A DNA stretch of 52,333 bases from CAG-273 sp964618105. Lineage in GTDB: Bacteria; Bacillota; Clostridia; TANB77; CAG-508. The notes beneath the pieces were generated by a model. It ran no database searches, was not told the origin of the DNA, and saw nothing but the letters and a program-made list of their open reading frames with translations. Where the stretch lies: the NCBI GenBank assembly GCA_964618105.1, contig CAZUAJ010000005.1:1-52333 (forward strand). The letters run 5' to 3'. The translations under genes were made by a program, and so were the position numbers. Shown here in pieces: positions 18,374 to 25,555 of the stretch. Position 1 is the stretch's first letter. Each line of letters starts with the position of its first letter.

Positions 18374-18550
18374 GTGGAATATAATATAGGTGATATTGTA
18401 AGAACAAAAAAACAACATCCTTGTGGAAGTAAACTGTGGGAATTAACAAGAATAGGGGTGGATTTTAAAATGAAATGCTTAGGGTGTGGACATGTAATAG
18501 TTTTAGAACGACAAAAGGCATTGAAAATAATAACAAAAAAAGAAAATTAA
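18374..18550 (+). CDS. DUF951 family zinc-ribbon-like protein
   Basis: A 58-residue protein beginning GTG 18374 after AAAGGAGTG. It matches DUF951: YNIGDIVRTKKQHPCGSKLWE and then FKMKCLGCGHVIVLERQ in separate segments. Cysteines at the HPCG and CLGC positions could hold a metal. Members of this family often lie beside translation or replication genes, and the function is unknown. It is likely cotranscribed with gltX (43-base gap) and is followed by a strong terminator. Confidence 0.85.
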   Translation: MEYNIGDIVRTKKQHPCGSKLWELTRIGVDFKMKCLGCGHVIVLERQKALKIITKKEN

Positions 18551-18552
18551 AA

Positions 18553-18577
18553 AGGGCGGTTCATAAAGAACCGCCCT
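18553..18577. terminator. GC-rich hairpin terminator between convergent genes
   Basis: AGGGCGGTTC pairs with GAACCGCCCT (10 bp, 5-base loop) directly after the DUF951 stop. The convergent minus-strand gene ends at 18594, so the hairpin may serve both strands. Confidence 0.8.
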
Positions 18578-18593
18578 AGTTTTGAACTTAGGT

Positions 18594-18839
18594 TTAAGCC
18601 TTTACATGGCAACCTTCAGGCAATGCACCAATTTGTGAGAGTAAAAACTGAAGAATACGAGTGTTGGAATAAACATCTGATGTCTTCATAAAGAAGACAG
18701 TGTTGTTTTCAACGCGATTCAAATTTTGTGCTCCAATAGGGATTACTCCGGAAAATTTTTCTTCTGCTGCACGCAAAGCAGCCTTCGCATCAGAAACAGT
18801 GATAAAACTTACCCGAATGAACTCTTTCATTTTTGCCAT
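18594..18839 (-). CDS. Unknown 81-aa protein of atypical composition
   Basis: I do not recognise this protein. The 81 residues (MAKMKEFIRVSFITVSDAKA at the start) are soluble, mixed alpha/beta in look, with one late Cys and no membrane segment. The gene is much richer in G+C (roughly 44%) than its neighbours and uses codons rare here, such as CGG for Arg. It nevertheless has a near-consensus promoter, a hairpin leader and a GGAGG site 7 bases from ATG. Foreign origin, or selection for unusual codons, is possible. Confidence 0.75.
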   Translation of the reverse strand: MAKMKEFIRVSFITVSDAKAALRAAEEKFSGVIPIGAQNLNRVENNTVFFMKTSDVYSNTRILQFLLSQIGALPEGCHVKA

Positions 18840-18863
18840 AGGAAAACCTCCAAAATATAAAAT

Positions 18864-18918
18864 ATGCTTACATTAAAAGCATGTACAATATTATACAATA
18901 TTTCAACAAAAACGTCAA
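18864..18918 (-). promoter_or_regulatory. Strong promoter and hairpin leader of the 81-aa gene
   Basis: On the minus strand TTGACG (18913-18918), a 17-base spacer and TATAAT (18890-18895). The leader contains the hairpin ATGCTT/AAGCAT (18864-18882). Confidence 0.75.
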
Positions 18919-18935
18919 TTGTTAATGAACAAAAC

Positions 18936-19523
18936 TTACATATTTATATATTTTTTAATTTCATTCCAAACATTATCAGTATAAATTTTTCTTTCACTAG
19001 AACAAGGAAGAAATGTAATATCTTTTAAAGGATTTAAACTATTTTGCAAATTAGCTACAGCATTATCAACCTTAGTAATTGCAATTTTATCAGCTTTATT
19101 TGCAATTACAATACAAGGCAAATTAGTTTTAAAAATATAATCATACATAAGTTTATCATTGATTGTTGGCTCATGCCTTATATCTATTAAAAATATAATT
19201 AAAGCAATGCTTTTACTTTTTTGCAAATATTCTTCAATAAAGGTTCCAACCTTAGCCTGTTCTTGTTTAGACATTTTACTAAAACCATAGCCAGGTAAAT
19301 CAACTAAATAAAATTTATTATCCATATTATAAAAATTAATTTGTCTAGTTTTACCAGGTTCACTACTTGTTCTGGCAAGTTTTTTTCTATTAACTAAAGT
19401 ATTAATAAAACTAGACTTACCAACATTAGACTTACCAACCAAAACAACTTGTGGCAAACCATCATCTGGATATTGCTTAGGACTAACCGCAGAAATTTTA
19501 AATTCTGGATTTTTAACTAACAT
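18936..19523 (-). CDS. engB: Ribosome-biogenesis GTPase EngB (YsxC/YihA)
   Basis: GTPase needed for assembly of the large ribosomal subunit. The 195-residue length is usual. G-motifs are visible: G1 GKSNVGKSSF, G2 area PGKTRQINFY, G3 DLPGYGF, G4 NKADK, and a late CSSERK for G5. It is the last gene of a minus-strand group DUF1653-serS-engB, separated from serS by repeat copy 2. Confidence 0.95.
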   Translation of the reverse strand: MLVKNPEFKISAVSPKQYPDDGLPQVVLVGKSNVGKSSFINTLVNRKKLARTSSEPGKTRQINFYNMDNKFYLVDLPGYGFSKMSKQEQAKVGTFIEEYLQKSKSIALIIFLIDIRHEPTINDKLMYDYIFKTNLPCIVIANKADKIAITKVDNAVANLQNSLNPLKDITFLPCSSERKIYTDNVWNEIKKYINM

Positions 19524-19562
19524 TTTTAAAACCTACCTTCCTATATATTTTTATAATTGTAT

Positions 19563-19725
19563 ACAACAGTAGTAATATAATGTTTTTCGAAGTGAGGCTG
19601 TGGGGACCAGCGAGCTAGAAGGCGTTATAAAACTTTTTTAATGTTTATGCTCGCATGGAAAATGTATTACGCCTTCTTGCGAAGTAGGGATGGAACGAAG
19701 AAAAACATTATATTACTACTGTTGT
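19563..19725 (-). repeat. Covarying-arm intergenic repeat, copy 2
   Basis: Outer arms 19563-19588 and 19700-19725 are a perfect 26-bp inverted repeat whose sequence differs from the arms of the other copies. The core, read on the minus strand, has the same CGTTCCATCCCTACTTCG, AGAAGGCGT/ACGCCTTCT and GCTCGCTGGTCCCCACAG. The tiny inner hairpin is ATGC/GCAT instead of TGTG/CACA. It sits between serS and engB, sense to both. Confidence 0.9.
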
Positions 19726-19736
19726 AAGTAATTATA

Positions 19737-21023
19737 CTATTTAATAGGTTTTAAAATTTTAGTTCCACCCATATATGGCCATAAAACTTCTGGAATTTTA
19801 ACACTACCATCTTCTTGATAATTATTTTCAAGTAAAGCAATTAACATACGAGGTGGAGCAACTACTGTATTATTCAAAGTATGTGCATAATAATTTTGTT
19901 TTTCACCTTTAATTCTAATACCTAAACGTCTTGCTTGAGCATCAGTTAAATTAGAACAACTACCAACTTCAAAATATTTTTGTTGACGTGGGCTCCATGC
20001 TTCAACATCACAGCTTTTGGCTTTTAAGTCAGCTAAATCACCACTACAACATTCAAGAGTACGTACAGGTATATCCATACTTCTAAACAATTTAACTGTA
20101 TATAACCATAGTTTATCATACCAATTCCAACTATCATCTGGTTCACATACAACAATCATTTCTTGTTTTTCAAATTGGTGAATACGGTAAACACCACGTT
20201 CTTCAATACCATGAGCACCTTTTTCTTTTCTAAAACATGGAGAATAAGAAGTCATAGCATAAGGTATTTTATCTTTTTGAAGAATTTGATCTTTAAATTT
20301 ACCAATCATAGAATGTTCAGAAGTACCAATTAAATATAAATCTTCGCCTTCAATTTTGTACATCATAGCATCCATCTCTTCAAAACTCATAACACCAGTA
20401 ACAACATTACTACGAATCATAAAAGGTGGAACACAATATGTAAAACCTTTATTAATCATAAAATCTCTAGCATAAGAAATAACAGCAGAATGAAGTCTAG
20501 CAATATCACCCATTAAATAATAAAAACCATTACCAGCAACTCTACGTGCAGCATCTAAATCAATACCATCAAATTTTTCCATAATATCTGTATGATAAGG
20601 AATCTCAAAGCTTGGCACAACTGGTTCACCATATTTTTTAATTTCAACATTCTCACTATCATCTTTTCCAATAGGAACAGAATCATGAATAATATTTGGA
20701 ATTTTCATCATTTTTTCTTGAATTTGGCTAGCGTAATCTTCTTCAAGTTTTTCATTTTCTAATAATTTATTATTAATTTCTTGAACTTGAGATTTTATAG
20801 TTTCAGCTTCTTCTTTTTTGCCTTGTTTCATTAAATTACCAATTTCACTACTTAATGAATTTCTTTTACTCCTTAATTCATCACCATTTAATTTGACTTC
20901 ACGGTTTTTACCATCTAATTCAAGAATTTCATCAACTAATACCAATTTATGGTCTTGAAATTTCTTTTTAATATTTTCTTTAATTACATCGGGGTTTTCC
21001 CTTAAAAATTTAATATCTATCAT
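19737..21023 (-). CDS. serS: Seryl-tRNA synthetase
   Basis: Class II aminoacyl-tRNA synthetase for serine. The first 110 residues form the tRNA-binding coiled coil (LVLVDEILELDGKNREVK onward). Motif 2 (FRKEKGAHGIEERGVYRIHQFEK in part) and motif 3 (NNTVVAPPRMLIALLENN in part) are complete. The longer reading frame from 21077 has weak starts; AGAGGT before ATG 21023 gives MIDIKFLREN, the normal N-terminus, and 428 residues. DUF1653 ends 10 bases upstream. No T-box is visible in the leader. Confidence 0.95.
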   Translation of the reverse strand: MIDIKFLRENPDVIKENIKKKFQDHKLVLVDEILELDGKNREVKLNGDELRSKRNSLSSEIGNLMKQGKKEEAETIKSQVQEINNKLLENEKLEEDYASQIQEKMMKIPNIIHDSVPIGKDDSENVEIKKYGEPVVPSFEIPYHTDIMEKFDGIDLDAARRVAGNGFYYLMGDIARLHSAVISYARDFMINKGFTYCVPPFMIRSNVVTGVMSFEEMDAMMYKIEGEDLYLIGTSEHSMIGKFKDQILQKDKIPYAMTSYSPCFRKEKGAHGIEERGVYRIHQFEKQEMIVVCEPDDSWNWYDKLWLYTVKLFRSMDIPVRTLECCSGDLADLKAKSCDVEAWSPRQQKYFEVGSCSNLTDAQARRLGIRIKGEKQNYYAHTLNNTVVAPPRMLIALLENNYQEDGSVKIPEVLWPYMGGTKILKPIK

Positions 21024-21033
21024 AATTTTACCT

Positions 21034-21297
21034 CTATTCATTAATATAATTTTTTTCAATGTCATCACATAACTCAAACCTATAAGCTTGACCAGTTATA
21101 TTATCAGGTCTACTGGAAGGTATTTTCTCCAAAAACATTTTTTCAGGTCTTACCCATATTTGAGAATCTAGTCTATCATAAATTGCCTTATATACAACCA
21201 TTCTTTCCTTGGACTCAGAGTCTAATGCAACATTTTCAACAAAATAGTAATTACCTTTAAAATGTCTATAAACTTTACCAATTTTAACATGTTCCAC
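21034..21297 (-). CDS. DUF1653 protein
   Basis: An 87-residue protein matching DUF1653, seen in GKVYRHFKGNYYFVE, ERMVVYKAIYD and IWVRPEKMFLE. The domain is small and beta-rich, its function unknown, and it is often adjacent to tRNA synthetase or nucleotide-metabolism genes. The start is GTG 21297, 7 bases after AGAAGGGCGG on the minus strand. It is first in the transcript with serS and engB. Confidence 0.85.
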   Translation of the reverse strand: MEHVKIGKVYRHFKGNYYFVENVALDSESKERMVVYKAIYDRLDSQIWVRPEKMFLEKIPSSRPDNITGQAYRFELCDDIEKNYINE

Positions 21298-21332
21298 AAA
21301 AATACCGCCCTTCTATAATAAAATATGGAAAT

Positions 21333-21361
21333 ATTATAGCAAATTGCAATGCAAAAATCAA
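21333..21361 (-). promoter_or_regulatory. Promoter of DUF1653-serS-engB
   Basis: On the minus strand TTGATT (21356-21361), a 17-base spacer and a perfect TATAAT (21333-21338), about 36 bases before the DUF1653 start. Confidence 0.75.
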
Positions 21362-21429
21362 GAAATATGAATAAAACAAAAAATGCTGTATAAAATGATT
21401 ATGTAATACTTAAGAAGGAGAAAAAAATT

Positions 21430-21705
21430 ATGTATAATCAATATGAAAAAGAAATAAACATAAAAGAAAAAACAGAAGAAGATAAAAAAGCAGAGCTTAT
21501 AACAAGTTTAATAAAAGCAAAAAAAGAATTAAACTTAGCAAATAAAAATTTTGAAACTGCCGAAAAAGGACTTGTAGACTATTACACATATCAAATTAAA
21601 GCAAATAAAAGTAAAGTTGATTATTTGTTAAATAAAGCAAGAGCGAAAGGATTATCACTAAATATGATAGAAGAAATTTATTTTAAAAAAAATCAAGTGG
21701 GGTAA
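21430..21705 (+). CDS. yaaL: YaaL-like DUF2508 protein
   Basis: A 91-residue, highly charged helical protein like Bacillus subtilis YaaL (DUF2508): long Lys/Glu helix, then GLVDYYTYQIKANKSKVDYLL. Its function is unknown. As in B. subtilis it is directly upstream of bofA, which supports the call. AGAAGGAG precedes ATG 21430. Confidence 0.75.
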   Translation: MYNQYEKEINIKEKTEEDKKAELITSLIKAKKELNLANKNFETAEKGLVDYYTYQIKANKSKVDYLLNKARAKGLSLNMIEEIYFKKNQVG

Positions 21706-21758
21706 GTAATATTTGTCCAATCTTTATCATACATATTATTAAGGATTGGTGATAAAAA

Positions 21759-22022
21759 TTGAATTTCTTTAATATTTTGACTATTTTGAGTTGTATAATA
21801 GTTTTATGGATTATAGGAAAAATATTTTCTGTACCTTTAAAAGCTGTATTTAAGTTAATAATGAATTCTATATTAGGCGGGATAATTATATTTTTAATAA
21901 ATATAATAGGTGGTATTTGGAATTTCCATATAGGATTAAATGTTATAACATCTGTACTTGTAGGAATTCTTGGTGTTCCAGGGGCAATATTACTTATTAT
22001 ACTAAAGCTTTTTATAATATAG
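21759..22022 (+). CDS. bofA: BofA-like pro-sigma-K processing inhibitor
   Basis: An 87-residue hydrophobic protein with three membrane segments (about 5-22, 32-50, 62-86). The second half has GLNVITSVLVGILGVPGAI-like residues typical of BofA family proteins, which in Bacillus hold the SpoIVFB protease inactive until the forespore signal arrives. It starts at TTG 21759, preceded by GGTGAT. The pairing with yaaL is conserved in endospore formers and suggests that this organism sporulates or descends from sporulators. Confidence 0.8.
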   Translation: MNFFNILTILSCIIVLWIIGKIFSVPLKAVFKLIMNSILGGIIIFLINIIGGIWNFHIGLNVITSVLVGILGVPGAILLIILKLFII

Positions 22023-22136
22023 AAAAAATGTGCCTATATTGCAATGTTAAGTTACTTTAGAATGTTCTGGTAGATGTATATCTGGCAAAATCACTTTTCT
22101 TATTTAAAATATAATTGTTTTTATAATAATAAAAAA

Positions 22137-22172
22137 CATTAATGTTAAAAACAATTAGTTTTTACATTAATG
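22137..22172. terminator. Bidirectional terminator between bofA and glmS
   Basis: CATTAATGTTAAAAAC pairs with GTTTTTACATTAATG with one bulged base and a 5-base loop. On the minus strand it is followed by a T-run, as expected for glmS; it can also end the bofA transcript. The rest of 22023-22209 shows no gene. Confidence 0.75.
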
Positions 22173-22209
22173 CTTTTCGATTATTGTAAGTTAAAAATAA
22201 AATTATATT

Positions 22210-24042
22210 TTATTCCACAGTAACTGATTTAGCCAAATTTCTTGGTTTATCAACATCTAATCCTTTATTTTTAGCAATATAGTATGCAAGTAATTGTAAA
22301 GGAACAACTGAAAGTATAGGAGAAATTAAACTATTAGTTTTAGGAATATTTATAATATAGCTAAATGAATTATTTGCTATTTTTTGATTGGTAACAACTA
22401 AGGTTTTAGCTCCCCTAGTTATAACTTCCTGAACATTACTAATAGATTTTTCTATTAAATTTTCATCAGTTAAAATACTAATGACAGTTACACCATTTTC
22501 AATTAAAGCAATAGGACCATGCTTTAATTCACCAGAAGCATAAGCTTCAGAATGAATATATGAAATTTCTTTTAACTTTAAAGAACCTTCCATAGCAACA
22601 TTATAATCAGTACCTCTACCTAAAAAGTACATATCATGTTCAGTATATACTTTTTGAGCAAAATCTTTAATAATTTCTGTATTATCTAATATTGATTCAA
22701 TTTTAGTAGGCAAATCTAAAATATCAGTTTTTAAACCTTCAATATCATCATAAGTTTCTAAAATTTCAGCAAAATACATAGCTAAAATTACCATTAATAC
22801 AACTTGAGAGGTATAAGCTTTAGTAGAAGCAACAGCAATTTCTGGTCCAGCGTGTGTATAAATTGTATAATCAGCTTCACGTGTAATTGAACTTCCAATT
22901 ACATTTGAAACAGCAATGGTTTTAGCACCGTTAGATTTTGCAAGCTTTAAAGCTGCAATAGTATCAGCTGTTTCACCAGATTGACTAATATAAATACAAA
23001 GTGTTTTTTTATCAATAATAGGATTGCGATAACGAAACTCTGAAGCAATATCAACTTCAGTTGGAATTTTACAAAGTTTTTCAATTGCATTTTTGCCAAC
23101 TAAACCAGCATGCATAGCTGTACCGCAAGCAACAATATATATTTTATTTATACTTTTCAAATATTCTTTTGAAATATCAATATCATCAAAACTACATTTT
23201 TCACCAAGCTTAAACCTTGAACCAATAGTTTCACGAACTGCAGTTGGTTGCTCAAAAATTTCCTTTAACATATAATCTTCATAACCATTTTTTTCAGTTG
23301 CGGTTGCATCCCATTCAATGTTTTTAATAGTTTTACTATGTGGCGTCAAACTATTATCATAAAAGTCAATATGATTAGAGTAAATAACAGCATATTCTTG
23401 ATCATCTAATAAATAAAATTCTTTTGTATGGCAAAGAATTGCAGGAATATCTGATGCAATAAAATTTTCACCATTTCCCTTACCTATAACTAACGGACTA
23501 TCTTTTCTAACTACAATAACTTTATCCGGATATAAGTTAGAAATAATTTCTAAAGCATAACTACCTTTCAAATTATCAACAGCAGATTTAACAGCTCTTA
23601 AAAACTTGTCATTATCATTTATACCATTCTGAAAATAATAATGAATTAAATTAGGAATAACTTCTGTATCTGTTTGAGATGCAAAAGTATAACCTTTAGA
23701 AGTCAAAAATTCTCTTAATTCATGATAATTTTCAATAATACCATTATGTACAACAGCAAATTGACCACTATTATCTAAATGGGGATGGGAGTTTTCTTTT
23801 GCTGGTTTTCCATGAGTTGCCCATCTTGTATGAGCAATACCGATGGTTGAATTTAAACTATTTATATTATCAATTGAATTTAAATTTGCAACTCTACCTT
23901 TATCCTTAATAATCTCAATTTTGTTATTTTCAATAACTGCAATACCTGCTGAATCATAACCCCTGTATTCTAAACATAATAAGCCATTTATTAAAATAGG
24001 AGTGGCTTTTTTTGCTCCTATGTATCCTACGATACCACACAT
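22210..24042 (-). CDS. glmS: Glucosamine-6-phosphate synthase (glutamine-hydrolysing)
   Basis: Makes glucosamine-6-phosphate from fructose-6-phosphate and glutamine, the entry to UDP-GlcNAc and peptidoglycan. The 610 residues start CGIVGYIG (Cys2, the N-terminal nucleophile after Met removal), followed by the glutaminase domain (to about 235; HTRWATHG). Two SIS sugar-isomerase domains follow (about 285-415 and 455-590; GTAMHAGLVG, SQSGETADT, ASTKAYTSQ). It ends DKPRNLAKSVTVE, the conserved tail. The preceding ribozyme means that excess product shuts the mRNA down. Confidence 0.97.
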   Translation of the reverse strand: MCGIVGYIGAKKATPILINGLLCLEYRGYDSAGIAVIENNKIEIIKDKGRVANLNSIDNINSLNSTIGIAHTRWATHGKPAKENSHPHLDNSGQFAVVHNGIIENYHELREFLTSKGYTFASQTDTEVIPNLIHYYFQNGINDNDKFLRAVKSAVDNLKGSYALEIISNLYPDKVIVVRKDSPLVIGKGNGENFIASDIPAILCHTKEFYLLDDQEYAVIYSNHIDFYDNSLTPHSKTIKNIEWDATATEKNGYEDYMLKEIFEQPTAVRETIGSRFKLGEKCSFDDIDISKEYLKSINKIYIVACGTAMHAGLVGKNAIEKLCKIPTEVDIASEFRYRNPIIDKKTLCIYISQSGETADTIAALKLAKSNGAKTIAVSNVIGSSITREADYTIYTHAGPEIAVASTKAYTSQVVLMVILAMYFAEILETYDDIEGLKTDILDLPTKIESILDNTEIIKDFAQKVYTEHDMYFLGRGTDYNVAMEGSLKLKEISYIHSEAYASGELKHGPIALIENGVTVISILTDENLIEKSISNVQEVITRGAKTLVVTNQKIANNSFSYIINIPKTNSLISPILSVVPLQLLAYYIAKNKGLDVDKPRNLAKSVTVE

Positions 24043-24104
24043 AAAAATATACCTCCTTAAAATTAAAGCAAGGCATACAAATTAAGCGTACTTATATTAG
24101 ATTT

Positions 24105-24228
24105 GTTATTATATCACTATAATTTTTTGCTAATATTTAATGACAGTAACGCATGCCATAGAACCATCCGCCGAATATTTCGATAAGCTCTAACCTCGTC
24201 AACAGATATAAATAACTGTCCTGGCGCT
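24105..24228 (-). ncRNA. glmS ribozyme
   Basis: Read on the minus strand, the conserved core is present: AGCGCCAGGAC, then TTGACGAGGTTAGAGC, TTATCGAAATATTCGGCGGATG. A P1 hairpin (ACAG/CTGT) and a 3' P4 hairpin ATTATA-GTGA-TATAAT with a GNRA loop are visible. Cleavage is expected between A (24228) and G (24227). Known members self-cleave when bound to glucosamine-6-phosphate, exposing a 5' OH that triggers RNase J decay; an RNase J gene lies in this window. The 3' boundary is approximate. Confidence 0.95.
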
Positions 24229-24281
24229 AAAATAAGCAATTTTCAAAAATTGATTTTTTAATTTGTATCCCTAATGCTAAT

Positions 24282-24310
24282 ATATTACTATAAAATAAAA
24301 AATGTGTCAA
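24282..24310 (-). promoter_or_regulatory. Promoter of glmS
   Basis: On the minus strand TTGACA (24305-24310), a 17-base spacer and TAATAT (24282-24287). The predicted start is about 47 bases before the ribozyme cleavage site. Confidence 0.75.
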
Positions 24311-24328
24311 ATATAAGTTAGATAAAGG

Positions 24329-24430
24329 TATAATTAAAATTGTTTGGCTTAGAGTATGTGGATGTTCACTTTGAAAATAAAAATGTACTTTCCCCCTGCG
24401 CGGACTTAAAGCAACTTTGCCAAACAATTT
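24329..24430 (+). ncRNA. Candidate structured RNA of unknown class
   Basis: A perfect 12-bp pair (AAATTGTTTGGC at 24337-24348 with its complement at 24419-24430) closes a 70-base interior containing the G/C-rich CCCCCTGCGCGGAC, which stands out in this AT-rich gap. A TATAAT at 24329-24334 would start a plus-strand transcript right at the stem, but no good -35 is present. On the minus strand the stem is followed by TTTTAATT. The strand is uncertain. I do not recognise the class; it is not the glmS ribozyme, which lies separately at 24105-24228. Confidence 0.4.
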
Positions 24431-24500
24431 AACAAAATTATTATCTTGTAGCAAATATAGTTGGAAATCTATAAAAAAGCTGTACTTTTTAGTAGTTTTA

Positions 24501-24509
24501 TGGTATAAT
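24501..24509 (+). promoter_or_regulatory. Extended -10 promoter of the Fic module
   Basis: TGGTATAAT is an extended -10 element (24501-24509) about 45 bases before the antitoxin start. The -35 region is weak. Confidence 0.55.
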
Positions 24510-24553
24510 AGTAATGTAGGGGAATAAAAAAAGTCCGAAATGGAGGATAAAAA

Positions 24554-24718
24554 ATGTTTAATAAAGAAAATTTTGAATTTAATATAGAAAATATAAAAAA
24601 TGATTTAGCAATTGAAGGAATGGATATTACAGAAAATGATGTTAATATGTATAGAATGTTAGCAGAAAATGAAGTAGCAATGCCAGAATTAATTAATATG
24701 ATTAAACAACAAATTTAA
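24554..24718 (+). CDS. VbhA-like antitoxin of a Fic module
   Basis: A 54-residue protein behind GGAGG (24542-24546). NDLAIEGMDITENDV followed by MYRMLAENEVAMPELINMI matches the VbhA-type antitoxin pattern, in which an inhibitory helix with (S/T)xxxE(G/N) blocks the ATP site of the partner Fic enzyme. Here the Glu-Gly pair (EG) is kept, but the expected Ser/Thr four residues earlier is Asp. It is directly upstream of the fic gene, in the usual order for class I Fic toxin-antitoxin pairs. Confidence 0.75.
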   Translation: MFNKENFEFNIENIKNDLAIEGMDITENDVNMYRMLAENEVAMPELINMIKQQI

Positions 24719-24730
24719 AAACACAAAAAG

Positions 24731-24767
24731 AGGTTGTCAATAAAAACAATATTTTGACAACTTTTAT
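24731..24767 (+). terminator. Hairpin with T-run between antitoxin and toxin
   Basis: GTTGTCAA (24733-24740) pairs with TTGACAAC (24754-24761), followed by TTTTATTTA. It is a plausible intrinsic terminator or attenuator that would make antitoxin mRNA more abundant than toxin mRNA. Confidence 0.6.
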
Positions 24768-24789
24768 TTATATGTAATAAGGTGATAAA

Positions 24790-25386
24790 ATGAAAAGTGT
24801 GTATGAAGATGGAGTTTCAAAATACTGTTATAAAAATAGTAATGTATTAATAAACAAATTAGATATTAAAGATTATAAAGAATTATCTAAATATGAAGCG
24901 AAAATAACAGCAGCAAAGTCTTTAGGATTAAGAATAAAAGGAATTACAGGGGATTTTGATAAAAAACATTATATTTCAATTCACAAATATTTATTTGAAG
25001 ATATATATTCTTTTGCAGGAAAATTCAGAGAAGAGAATATAAGTAAAGGTGAATTTAGATTTGCAAGCTTTGAATATATAGAACCTGAATTAGATAAACT
25101 TTTAGAGCAATTAAAAACAGAAAAAATATTAGAAGGGCTTAACAAAAGTGATTTATCAAAAAAAATAGCATATTATTTATCTGAATTAAATGTGTTGCAT
25201 CCATTTAGAGAAGGAAATGGAAGAACTAACAGAGAATTTATTAGACAAATAGCTTTAAAAAATGGATATGTTTTAAACCTAAAAAACGTACTACCAAAAG
25301 AAATTTTAAATGCAAGTATAAAATCAGTTATAGATGTAACAGACCTAGAAAATGTTATATACAAAATGTTAGAAAACAATATTTAG
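24790..25386 (+). CDS. Fic family AMPylating toxin
   Basis: A 198-residue Fic-fold protein. The full catalytic loop HPFREGNGRTNR is present (His137), so it should transfer AMP (or another nucleotide moiety) to a target protein; in class I modules the known targets include DNA gyrase and topoisomerase IV. The upstream helix KYLFEDIYSFAGKFR is the usual Fic N-terminal signature. AAGGTG precedes ATG 24790. Activity is presumably held in check by the 54-residue protein upstream. Confidence 0.9.
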   Translation: MKSVYEDGVSKYCYKNSNVLINKLDIKDYKELSKYEAKITAAKSLGLRIKGITGDFDKKHYISIHKYLFEDIYSFAGKFREENISKGEFRFASFEYIEPELDKLLEQLKTEKILEGLNKSDLSKKIAYYLSELNVLHPFREGNGRTNREFIRQIALKNGYVLNLKNVLPKEILNASIKSVIDVTDLENVIYKMLENNI

Positions 25387-25393
25387 TAAAATT

Positions 25394-25436
25394 AAAAATC
25401 AAGCTACTACATTTTTTGTAGTAGCTTGATTTTTTT
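25394..25436 (+). terminator. Terminator of the Fic module
   Basis: An 18-bp perfect stem (AAAATCAAGCTACTACA and its complement), a 5-base loop and a run of T. It separates the module from the dcw cluster. Confidence 0.9.
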
Positions 25437-25467
25437 TGAAAAAAATAAAAAAATTTTTAAAAAACAC

Positions 25468-25529
25468 TTGATATTTTTAATATCTTATATTAAAATCTAA
25501 TTGAAGTGGAGAAAAGTGGTAGAAAGTGG
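25468..25529 (+). promoter_or_regulatory. dcw promoter and MraZ operator
   Basis: TTGATA (25468-25473), a 17-base spacer and TAAAAT (25491-25496) form the promoter. Immediately after the predicted start lie three GTGG units at 25506, 25516 and 25526, spaced exactly 10 bases apart. This matches the known MraZ-binding pattern of direct repeats on one DNA face. A fourth unit at 25536 would be degenerate. The position downstream of the start suggests autorepression by roadblock. Confidence 0.8.
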
Positions 25530-25555
25530 AATAAAATGTTAGTGAGGTGAAAAAA

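Noticed and set aside
21298..21420. T-box leader for serS
   Set aside because: No T-box sequence and only a short leader before DUF1653.
22023..22136. Gene or RNA after bofA
   Set aside because: No open frame with a ribosome-binding site; only the terminator further on.
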